Part shown: positions 6,492 through 11,271 of the stretch, piece after piece
How positions within the stretch are numbered: the first letter of the stretch is position 1
Layout of the letters: each line of letters begins with the position of its first letter
Origin: CAZWUZ01 sp964637655 [NCBI: uncultured bacterium]
GTDB lineage: Bacteria > DAOPZR01
Assembly (NCBI GenBank): GCA_964637655.1
Contig: CAZWUZ010000115.1
Coordinates: 1 to 11,271 of the forward strand
Direction of reading: 5' to 3'
DNA: 11,271 nt
Translations under genes and position numbers: made by a program
Notes under the pieces: generated by a model
Database searches by the model: none
Told to the model about the DNA's origin: nothing
Seen by the model: only the letters and a program-made list of their open reading frames with translations

Positions 6492-6520
6492 TTGACGCTT
6501 GCCGCTGCCGGTGTTATGCT
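6492..6520 (+). promoter_or_regulatory. strong sigma70-type promoter of the VorB operon
   Basis: TTGACG (6492-6497), a 17-bp spacer and TATGCT (6515-6520), with TG at 6512-6513 forming an extended -10, is the best promoter in the window. Its expected start is near 6527. It is back-to-back with the carbonic anhydrase promoter: the two -10 boxes are 56 bp apart. Confidence 0.72.
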
Positions 6521-6565
6521 GCTGTTGGAGGCACATGCCGTGACTGACAGGAGGCGCTACCGGCG

Positions 6566-7618
6566 ATGATTCTGCTGCAGGGTAATACCGCACTGGCGGA
6601 AGCGGCCGTCCGCGCCGGCTGCCGTCACTATTTCGGCTATCCGATCACCCCGCAGAACGAGATCCCCGCCTATCTGGCGCGACGCCTGCCGGAAGCCGGC
6701 GGCACGTTCGTGCAGGCGGAAAGCGAGATTGCGGCCATCTGCATGGCGTTCGGGGCAGCGGCGACCGGCGCGCGCGTGCTCACCACGACGTCGAGCCCGG
6801 GGTTCAGTCTGAAACAGGAAGGCATATCCTACCTGGCCGGTGCACACCTTCCCTGCGTTATCGCCAACATCCAGCGGGCCGGTCCGGGCCTGGGCGGCAT
6901 CGGTCCGGCGCAGGGCGACTACTGGCAGTCGGTGAAGGGGGGCGGGCACGGTGATTACCGGCTCGTCGTGCTGGCTCCCGCATCGGTGCAGGAGATGGCG
7001 GATTTCACCGTCGAGGCGTTCGCGCTTGCTGATGCCTACCGCGCGCCGGTGCTGCTGCTCGCGGACGGCGCGGTCGGGCAGATGATGGAGGCGGTGACCC
7101 TGCCGGAACCGCTCGCTGCGCTGCCGGCAAAGCCGTGGGCGGTGAGCGGTGCGCGCGGGCGGGAGCCGAACATCATCCGCTCTTTTTTCACCACCCCCGA
7201 GGAAGTCCTGGCCAACAATGAGCGGCTGCAAGCGACGTACCGGCGCATCCGGCAGGAAGTGCCGGCCAGGTGCGAGGAATACCTCGCGACCGATGCGGAA
7301 GTGCTGTTCGTTGCGTACGGCATCGCCGCACGGGTTGCCCGGGCCGCGGTGCAGCTGCTGCGCGAACGCGGGCGGCGCGCGGGCCTGCTGCGCCCGCAGA
7401 CGCTGTGGCCGTTTCCGGAGGAGGCCATCGCGCGTCGTGCAGCGCGGGGGACGCGCCTGCTCACGGTCGAACTCAACTACGGGCAGATGGTCGAGGACGT
7501 GCGCCTGGCGGCGGGCGGCCGGGCGCCGGTCGGTTTCTGCGGCTGCGCCGGCGGGATGCTGCCCGACGAAGACCTGCTGGTGCAGCACGCGCTGGCAGCG
7601 GCGGAGGCGCAGGGATGA
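6566..7618 (+). CDS. vorB: 2-oxoacid:ferredoxin oxidoreductase, alpha subunit (VorB/KorA type)
   Basis: Alpha subunit of a cytoplasmic 2-oxoacid:ferredoxin oxidoreductase, which oxidatively decarboxylates a branched-chain 2-oxoacid or 2-oxoglutarate to the acyl-CoA with reduction of ferredoxin. GYPITPQNE (24-32), QAESEIAA (50-57), TSSPGFSLKQEGISY (75-89), RAGPGLGGIGPAQGDY (104-119) and KGGGHGDYRLVVLAPAS (124-140) are the family's conserved blocks. GYPITPQNE with KGGGHGDY matches the VorB (3-methyl-2-oxobutanoate) subgroup best. The domain I/II arrangement and 350-residue length are normal, with the gamma domain supplied by a separate gene. AGGAGG (6549-6554) is 11 nt before the ATG, a long but usable spacing. 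The stop overlaps the next start (ATGA). Substrate preference among 2-oxoacids is inferred. Confidence 0.93.
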   Translation: MILLQGNTALAEAAVRAGCRHYFGYPITPQNEIPAYLARRLPEAGGTFVQAESEIAAICMAFGAAATGARVLTTTSSPGFSLKQEGISYLAGAHLPCVIANIQRAGPGLGGIGPAQGDYWQSVKGGGHGDYRLVVLAPASVQEMADFTVEAFALADAYRAPVLLLADGAVGQMMEAVTLPEPLAALPAKPWAVSGARGREPNIIRSFFTTPEEVLANNERLQATYRRIRQEVPARCEEYLATDAEVLFVAYGIAARVARAAVQLLRERGRRAGLLRPQTLWPFPEEAIARRAARGTRLLTVELNYGQMVEDVRLAAGGRAPVGFCGCAGGMLPDEDLLVQHALAAAEAQG

Positions 7619-8367
7619 ACGGGCGGCCTGCCTGCCTCTCGGAGCGGGCGTTCACCTACTGTCCCGGCTGCGGGCATACCATCGTCCTGCGGCTGCTGGC
7701 GGAAGTCATCGATGAACTCGGCCTGGCGGAACGCACGGTCGGGGTTGCCTCGGTCGGCTGCACCGTGACCGCCTATGAGCACTTTCGCCTCGATTTTACC
7801 GAGGCGCCGCACGGCCGCGCGGCGGCAGTGGCGACGGGAGTGCGGCGCGCGCTCCCCGACGACCGCGTGGTGTTTACCTGCCAGGGTGACGGCGATCTCG
7901 CGGCGATCGGGCTGGCGGAGACGCTGCATGCGGCGAACCGCGGCGAGCGCATCGCGGTGCTCTTCCTCAACAACACGGTGTACGGCATGACGGGCGGCCA
8001 GCTGGCGCCGACGACACTGCCCGGGCAGTGCACGGTAACCTGTCCGGCAGGACGTGACGCGGCGCGCTACGAAGGAGCACCGCTGCGCCTGGCGGAAATG
8101 ATCGCCCGGCTCGACGCGCCGGTGTACGTCGTGCGCACCGCGGTGCATGACGCGGACGGGGTCGCGGCGACGCGGGCGGCGCTGCGGCACGCGTTTACGC
8201 TGCAGCGCGACGGGCGCGGCTATGTGTTTGTCGAGGTGCTGACCCAGTGCCCGGTCAACCTCGGGCTTACCCCGGCGGCGGCCAGCCGCTGGCTGCGTGA
8301 AACCGCGACGCGGTATTTTCCCGTCGGGGTGCTGTGCGACCGCAGTGCGGGTGACGGCCATGCGTGA
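7615..8367 (+). CDS. 2-oxoacid:ferredoxin oxidoreductase, beta (ThDP-binding) subunit
   Basis: Beta subunit carrying thiamine diphosphate and a [4Fe-4S] cluster. CPGCGH (16-21) supplies Cys16 and Cys19; Cys49 (SVGCT) and Cys212 (TQCPVN) are in the positions expected for the other cluster ligands. The ThDP motif runs from GDG (91-93) to NN (119-120), followed by TVYGMTGGQ (121-129), which is standard for this family. The ATG at 7615 overlaps the VorB stop by four nt and has GGAGG (7603-7607) seven nt upstream; reading further upstream in this frame only runs inside vorB. The length is 250 aa. It also overlaps the gamma gene by eight nt, so the three genes are translationally coupled. Confidence 0.93.
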   Translation: MNGRPACLSERAFTYCPGCGHTIVLRLLAEVIDELGLAERTVGVASVGCTVTAYEHFRLDFTEAPHGRAAAVATGVRRALPDDRVVFTCQGDGDLAAIGLAETLHAANRGERIAVLFLNNTVYGMTGGQLAPTTLPGQCTVTCPAGRDAARYEGAPLRLAEMIARLDAPVYVVRTAVHDADGVAATRAALRHAFTLQRDGRGYVFVEVLTQCPVNLGLTPAAASRWLRETATRYFPVGVLCDRSAGDGHA

Positions 8368-8899
8368 GCGGCTTGCCATCGCCGGCAGCGGCGGGCAGGG
8401 GATCATCACGCTGGGAGAACTGCTCTGCCGCACCGGCGCGCGCGCCGGCCTGCAGGTGGCGGGATTTCCGACGTACGGGGCGGAAAAGCGCGGCGGGCGA
8501 GCCGGGGTGCTGATCACCATTGCCGATGAGGAAATCGCCGCGCCGGTGTTCGTGCGGGCGTCGGCGGCGATCGCGCTGGACAGCCAGGGACTGCAGCGGC
8601 TGCTGCCGATGCTGCTGCCGGGCGGCCGGCTGCTGGCGGAGAAGACGGCGGGCGACTGCCCGCGGACGGATATCGCATGCACGCGGCTGCCCGCGGCGGA
8701 ACTCGGCGCGCGCTGCGGCGGGCGGCAGCTGGCCAATGTCGTCATGTTCGGGGCCTGGCTGCGCCGCGCGGAGATTGTGCCGCGCGCGACGGCGGAAGGC
8801 GTGCTCACTGGGTATTTTGCCGGGCGCGGCACGACCGTGCAGGAACAGAATCTCGCCGCGTTTGCCGCAGGCTGGGACGCGAACGTTTCTGCTGTCTGA
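8360..8899 (+). CDS. 2-oxoacid:ferredoxin oxidoreductase, gamma subunit
   Basis: Gamma subunit of the same enzyme. GSGGQGIITLGELL (9-22) is the glycine-rich start of the family, YGAEKRGG (39-46) is the conserved second block, and AIALDSQGL (70-78) and LANVVMFGAWL (124-134) follow as usual. At 179 residues the length is normal. ATG 8360 is chosen because the conserved core starts within a few residues; an in-frame GTG at 8351 is possible, and no strong ribosome-binding site is seen, which fits coupling to the overlapping beta gene. No ferredoxin-like delta subunit follows: the next gene is on the opposite strand, its stop seven nt away. The complex is therefore probably of the three-subunit alpha-beta-gamma kind, with an external ferredoxin as acceptor. 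Confidence 0.92.
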   Translation: MRERLAIAGSGGQGIITLGELLCRTGARAGLQVAGFPTYGAEKRGGRAGVLITIADEEIAAPVFVRASAAIALDSQGLQRLLPMLLPGGRLLAEKTAGDCPRTDIACTRLPAAELGARCGGRQLANVVMFGAWLRRAEIVPRATAEGVLTGYFAGRGTTVQEQNLAAFAAGWDANVSAV

Positions 8900-8906
8900 A
8901 GCACCC

Positions 8907-9905
8907 CTACCAGAAAAAGTAGTGGCTGTTCTCGATGTCACCGAAGGCCAGCGGCCAGTCGCGCCGGTCAGCGAGAAACTGCCGCAACCCGTCGTCGCTG
9001 CAGCGGAACTGGAAGACCGGAGCCGGATGTGACGCCGGATGGCGCGGCAGGGTGTCACCGGTGACCGCACGATAATCGCGCAGCCAGCAGATCCCGTGCT
9101 CGAGACACCAGTTGTACGCCGCCGCGGTCAGCGCCTGTGTGACAGGCGCCGCGGAGGCGTGACAGGCGAAGAGGACGGCGGTAGCCTGCGCGCGGTAGCG
9201 CCCGAGTGCCAGCCAGCCGAAACCGTCATCGGCATCATACACGAACAGCGTGTGGCAGGGCTCGGGAAAATCGGCGTACCGCCAGTTGACCAGCGCGCAG
9301 TCGTGCTCGACACACAGCTCCTGCTCCGCCTGCAGGCCGCGCACCGCCGCATCGAGCGAATCGGGCAGGCGCGGGAGCAGCCGCACCGCCGGCGGGACCG
9401 GCCGGCGGCGCAGGCGCCGCCCGAGGCGCAGCAGCGGGCGGTCGGCCCACGGCGGGAAGACATCAACGGTGGTGGCGGTGACGAGGGGGACCGGTGTCAG
9501 CTCCCGGTCAAAGATTTCCTGCACGCGCGCATGCCCGGATCCGACGGTGCAGAGCGCATCGCTCTGCCGGATGGTCTCCTGCAGCAGGCGCAGAGCACCG
9601 TGCCCGTAACCGCGCCGGCCGGCCAGGTGCATGGGAAAGATGAACCGCACGCGTTCCCTGCGCCAGAGCAGCGGCAGCGGCATGGTCGACAGACAACCGA
9701 CGACGGCGCCGGTGTCATCGATCACCACGCGGCGATAACTGTCGGCATTTGCCACATGCGGGTGACGTTCAAGCTGCCATTCCCAGTAGAGGTCGAGACG
9801 CGCAGCATCGGGGAAGAGGCGTTCGCAGAGCACGGCATAGACCTGCGCGCGGTCGGCGGGTGTGTACGGTCGAATGCGGCATCCGGAAATCTCGTGTACT
9901 GACAT
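8907..9905 (-). CDS. GNAT-like N-acyltransferase of polysaccharide-locus type
   Basis: Probably an N-acetyltransferase-like enzyme that modifies a sugar or amino acid in surface polysaccharide synthesis; the substrate is unknown. The start IRPYTPADRAQVYAVL (11-26) is the typical first strand and helix of a GNAT fold. VVGCLSTMPL (68-77) and HLAGRRGYGHGALRLL (93-108) follow, the latter in the place of the acetyl-CoA-binding R/Q-x-x-G-x-G/A loop. A second half contains NWRYADFP (207-214), YDADDGFGWLALGRY (223-237) and a tail RDWPLAFGDIEN (315-326) that resembles proteins of EPS clusters with two GNAT-like halves. I chose ATG 9905 because it lies seven nt after a good -10 box; a TTG at 9941 has no ribosome-binding site and falls within the -35 element. 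No ribosome-binding site precedes 9905 either, so translation may be leaderless. It is divergent from the EPS-type regulator. Confidence 0.72.
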   Translation of the reverse strand: MSVHEISGCRIRPYTPADRAQVYAVLCERLFPDAARLDLYWEWQLERHPHVANADSYRRVVIDDTGAVVGCLSTMPLPLLWRRERVRFIFPMHLAGRRGYGHGALRLLQETIRQSDALCTVGSGHARVQEIFDRELTPVPLVTATTVDVFPPWADRPLLRLGRRLRRRPVPPAVRLLPRLPDSLDAAVRGLQAEQELCVEHDCALVNWRYADFPEPCHTLFVYDADDGFGWLALGRYRAQATAVLFACHASAAPVTQALTAAAYNWCLEHGICWLRDYRAVTGDTLPRHPASHPAPVFQFRCSDDGLRQFLADRRDWPLAFGDIENSHYFFW

Positions 9906-9912
9906 GCAGCAC

Positions 9913-9941
9913 AGTATACTATGCGCCGCCCGGCGCAGCAA
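9913..9941 (-). promoter_or_regulatory. promoter of the GNAT-like gene
   Basis: On the minus strand TTGCTG (plus-strand 9936-9941), a 17-bp spacer and TATACT (plus-strand 9913-9918) form a good sigma70-type promoter. The ATG follows only seven nt after the -10 box, so the transcript should begin at or within a base or two of the start codon. Confidence 0.55.
9922..9937. repeat. inverted repeat inside the GNAT promoter
   Basis: TGCGCCG-CC-CGGCGCA is a perfect 7-bp inverted repeat with a 2-bp centre. It lies between the -35 and -10 boxes of the GNAT promoter and touches the -35. It could be an operator, but GC-rich dyads are common in this genome. Confidence 0.4.
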
Positions 9942-9946
9942 GGAAG

Positions 9947-9960
9947 GCAGCAGCTGCTGC
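9947..9960. repeat. 14-bp perfect palindrome in the divergent regulatory region
   Basis: GCAGCAGCTGCTGC reads the same on both strands. It lies just upstream of the GNAT -35 box and 15 bp before the first GTTCA operator. It may be a protein-binding site; no function is shown. Confidence 0.4.
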
Positions 9961-9975
9961 GCACCACCACCGTGT

Positions 9976-9998
9976 GTTCAAAATTGAACGAACGCATA
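9976..9998 (+). promoter_or_regulatory. operator copy 1: palindrome GTTCAAAATTGAAC plus CGCATA tail
   Basis: A perfect 14-bp palindrome (9976-9989) is followed by GAA and then CGCATA (9993-9998). The same 23-bp arrangement recurs at 10051-10073 with 19/23 identity. This copy lies upstream of the -35 box of the regulator promoter and between the two divergent genes, so it could act on either. It is probably bound by the winged-helix protein encoded at 10093. Confidence 0.6.
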
Positions 9999-10018
9999 AC
10001 TCATTGTTATGACTCATT
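9995..10018. repeat. inverted repeat CATAAC/GTTATG and direct repeat ACTCATT
   Basis: CATAAC (9995-10000) and GTTATG (10006-10011) form a 6-bp inverted repeat around TCATT. ACTCATT occurs at 9999-10005 and again at 10012-10018, 13 bp apart. They lie between operator copy 1 and the -35 box of the regulator promoter, where an activator or second regulator would bind. Confidence 0.45.
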
Positions 10019-10022
10019 AACA

Positions 10023-10051
10023 TTGACTAATTGCGTCGGCTGTGATATAAG
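10023..10051 (+). promoter_or_regulatory. promoter of the regulator-NusG paralogue operon
   Basis: TTGACT (10023-10028), a 17-bp spacer and TATAAG (10046-10051), with TG at 10043-10044 forming an extended -10, predict a start near 10058. Operator copy 2 begins on the last base of the -10 box and covers the start, as expected for autorepression. Confidence 0.68.
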
Positions 10052-10073
10052 TTCAATAATGAACGGTCGCATA
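10051..10073 (+). promoter_or_regulatory. operator copy 2: palindrome GTTCAATAATGAAC plus CGCATA tail
   Basis: GTTCA-ATAA-TGAAC (10051-10064), then GGT and CGCATA (10068-10073). It matches copy 1 at 19 of 23 positions and begins exactly 75 bp after it, about seven helical turns. It overlaps the -10 box and the expected transcription start, so a bound protein would block initiation. Confidence 0.65.
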
Positions 10074-10092
10074 TAAATGGAAGAAGGATGAA

Positions 10093-10662
10093 ATGACGGC
10101 ACTATCTGAAAAGGAAATTGAACTGATCGAGGTGCTCGGGCGCAACCCGGCCGCATCGCAGCGCTCGCTGGCGAGTGAGATCAGGATCTCGCTGGGAATG
10201 GTCAATCTCTTCGTGCGCAAACTGGCGAAGAAGGGGCTGGTAACCATCCGCAAGGTCAATCAGCGCGATCTACAGTACATCCTGACGCCGGAAGGGATGA
10301 AGGCGCGGGCGGGCTACAACCTGCGCTACCTGGAAAACCATCTCAGCCATTTCGTGCGGGCGAAGGAACTGGTGACGGAAAAACTCGCGGAAGTACGCGG
10401 GCACGGTTACCGCACGGTTTACCTGCTGGCCAAGGGGGAGTGGTCGGAGATCGGTTTCCTCGCGGCGGCGAACATGGATGTGCATTTCGCTGGGTTTGTC
10501 GGCACGGTGGCGAACAGCCGCTTCCTTGGGCAGCCGGTCTACACCGTCGAGGAGATGCTGGCGATGACGCACCCGCCTGACGCCTGCATCCTCGTGCTTA
10601 ACGGGCACAACGTGCCGGCGCAGGAACAGCTGACGGGCAAGGTGCGGCTCTTCCATGTCTGA
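10093..10662 (+). CDS. EPS-type winged-helix regulator with Rossmann-like C-terminal domain
   Basis: A DNA-binding regulator, probably of the adjacent operon and of its own promoter. Residues 5-75 form a winged helix: helices at 5-15 and 21-31, a recognition helix from about 34 to 48 (GMVNLFVRKLAKKG) and a wing TIRKVNQRDLQYILTPEG (51-68). This is the MarR-like type found beside EPS genes. A helical linker (76-102) leads to a C-terminal domain (107-189) with alternating strands: VYLLAKGEWSEIGFL (109-123), GFVGTVANSRFLGQPVYTVEEM (split across 134-155) and ACILVL (164-169). This resembles CoA_binding/PglD-like Rossmann domains, where the first loop is usually G-x-G-E. Here it reads AKGE (113-116). 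Such domains may sense a nucleotide sugar; that is inferred. AAGGA (10084-10088) is four nt before the ATG. The stop overlaps the NusG paralogue by eight nt. Confidence 0.8.
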   Translation: MTALSEKEIELIEVLGRNPAASQRSLASEIRISLGMVNLFVRKLAKKGLVTIRKVNQRDLQYILTPEGMKARAGYNLRYLENHLSHFVRAKELVTEKLAEVRGHGYRTVYLLAKGEWSEIGFLAAANMDVHFAGFVGTVANSRFLGQPVYTVEEMLAMTHPPDACILVLNGHNVPAQEQLTGKVRLFHV

Positions 10663-11230
10663 TCTTGTCGTGCCCGCCTACAGCGACTGGTTCGTGCTGC
10701 AGACGCTGGTGGGGCGCGAGCAGAGCGTGTGCGAGCGGCTGCAGCGCCACTTTTTCGCCGAGGAGGAGGTGGCGCGCCCCCGGCGGCGGCTGAAGATCCG
10801 CCGCGCGGGGGAGTACCTCGACACGGAGAAAACGCTCTTTCCCGGCTATCTCTTTTTCCGCGGTCACAGTGAGGATACGAAACTGTTCGAGGAGCGGCTG
10901 CGCCTGCTGGCATCGGCGCGGCGCGACCTGCCGGGGATGGTGAAGGTGCTCGGGCGCGGCCCGCAGCCGGTGCCGATCTTCGCGCACGAGGCGAACCTGA
11001 TCTGGGCGATGATGGACACGCAGGAACTGATCGATTATTCGCAGGCCTGCTTCGTCGGGGCGAGGGTGAAAATCATCGGCGGCCCGCTGCTCGGGCGCGA
11101 GGGGATCATCCGCAAGGTGAACCGGCGCAAGGGGCGCGCGACGGTGGAGATGCGGCTGTTCGGGGCGGTGAACTGCACCGACCTCGGGGTGGAATACCTG
11201 GAAGTGCCGCGGGAGGAAACTCCGGCGTAG
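10655..11230 (+). CDS. NusG paralogue, operon-specific antiterminator (LoaP/UpxY/RfaH type)
   Basis: A transcription elongation factor of the NusG superfamily, which binds the RNA polymerase clamp and suppresses pausing or termination, usually on a long polysaccharide or secondary-metabolite operon. The NGN domain occupies about 11-118: DWFVLQTLVGREQSVCERLQ (11-30) is the first strand and helix, and LFPGYLFF (61-68) is the hallmark motif. A linker leads to a KOW domain (about 132-170) with VGARVKIIGGPLLGREG (134-150) and VNRRKGRATVEM (155-166). Its 191 residues and lone position away from secE/rplK mark it as a specialised paralogue, not housekeeping NusG. PRRRLKIRRAGEYLD (42-56) before the LFPGY motif is closer to LoaP-like proteins than to NusG. 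It is translationally coupled to the winged-helix gene (ATGTCTGA overlap), so both come from the promoter at 10023-10051. A GC-rich hairpin follows at 11237. Confidence 0.88.
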   Translation: MSDLVVPAYSDWFVLQTLVGREQSVCERLQRHFFAEEEVARPRRRLKIRRAGEYLDTEKTLFPGYLFFRGHSEDTKLFEERLRLLASARRDLPGMVKVLGRGPQPVPIFAHEANLIWAMMDTQELIDYSQACFVGARVKIIGGPLLGREGIIRKVNRRKGRATVEMRLFGAVNCTDLGVEYLEVPREETPA

Positions 11231-11236
11231 CAGTTA

Positions 11237-11255
11237 TCCCGCCCGTCGGGCGGGA
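11237..11255 (+). other. GC-rich RNA hairpin without T-tract, downstream of the NusG paralogue
   Basis: TCCCGCCC (11237-11244) pairs perfectly with GGGCGGGA (11248-11255) around a 3-nt loop GTC. It starts six nt after the stop codon and is followed by ACCGCGGCGCC-like sequence, not a T-run, so it is not a standard terminator. It may be a recruitment hairpin for the NusG paralogue, a pause site, or half of a larger structure cut by the window edge. Confidence 0.5.
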
Positions 11256-11271
11256 CCGCGGCGCCGACCTG

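Noticed and set aside
6527-6543. A two-codon upstream frame (ATG-CCG-TGA) with GGAGG before it in the vorB leader
   Set aside because: The expected transcription start is near 6527, so the GGAGG would be at the very 5' end or missing. Too short to support a regulatory role from sequence alone.
6802-6815. GTTCAGTCTGAAAC inside vorB, similar to the GTTCA operators
   Set aside because: The spacing and right half do not match (3-bp centre, TGAAAC), there is no CGCATA tail, and it lies within a conserved coding block.
7477-8904. A 475-codon minus-strand frame opposite the beta and gamma oxidoreductase subunits
   Set aside because: The composition is low in structure (Arg/Ser/Ala-rich) and both plus-strand genes are unmistakable. 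It is treated as an antisense shadow.
9176-9188. GGCGGTAGCCTGC on the plus strand, which resembles the RfaH ops element (GGCGGTAGnnT)
   Set aside because: It lies inside the minus-strand GNAT gene, where the codons for GRYRAQATAV dictate it. It is upstream of, not within, the transcript that carries the NusG paralogue. Another partial match (GCGGTAGCGC) follows within 13 nt by the same codon effect.

Overview
The window is GC-rich bacterial chromosome, gene-dense, with no rRNA, tRNA, CRISPR array or insertion sequence that I can see. A three-subunit 2-oxoacid:ferredoxin oxidoreductase points to anaerobic metabolism. The exported beta-carbonic anhydrase, the membrane glycosyltransferase and the Flp-type pilin suggest a Gram-negative-type (diderm) cell. 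The transketolase and the RsmH-like methyltransferase have unusual forms that do not fix a phylum by eye; an uncultured lineage near Spirochaetota or the PVC group is a weak guess. Housekeeping and surface genes are mixed, so most of the window looks like core or semi-core genome. The right end enters what is probably an exopolysaccharide (EPS) locus.

Layout. (1) 1-716: the C-terminal part of a GT39/ArnT-like membrane glycosyltransferase, with an in-frame stop near the window edge. (2) 717-3102: a transketolase-family thiamine diphosphate enzyme with its own sigma70-type promoter, closed by a strong intrinsic terminator. (3) 3115-3984: an RsmH-like rRNA methyltransferase with a long N-terminal extension and a missing central helical segment. 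(4) 4017-5081: a GT4 glycosyltransferase, possibly on a leaderless mRNA. (5) 5154-5663: a Flp-type prepilin fused to an Ig-like (Big_1-type) domain. (6) 5667-6419, minus strand: an exported beta-carbonic anhydrase. (7) 6566-8899: an overlapping operon of alpha (VorB), beta and gamma subunits of a 2-oxoacid:ferredoxin oxidoreductase, divergent from the anhydrase. (8) 8907-9905, minus strand: a GNAT-like protein of the type found in polysaccharide loci. (9) 9906-10092: an AT-rich regulatory island with a duplicated operator. (10) 10093-11230: a winged-helix regulator with a Rossmann-like C-terminal domain, overlapping a NusG paralogue (LoaP/UpxY/RfaH type). A GC-rich RNA hairpin follows at 11237-11255.

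The most interesting unit is 9906-11271. Two copies of a 23-bp operator (19/23 identical, start-to-start 75 bp) flank an extended -10 promoter, the second copy sitting on the expected transcription start. The genes behind it encode a possible sugar- or nucleotide-sensing repressor and a specialised antitermination factor, and a compact hairpin follows that could be the factor's loading site. Together they look like a two-layer switch, with control of initiation and of elongation, for an EPS operon that should lie just beyond the window.

Several promoters share an extended -10 of the form TGnTAnnnT, most clearly TGnTATGCT. Two genes (GT4 and GNAT) have a -10-like box 6-7 nt before the ATG, which would give leaderless transcripts.
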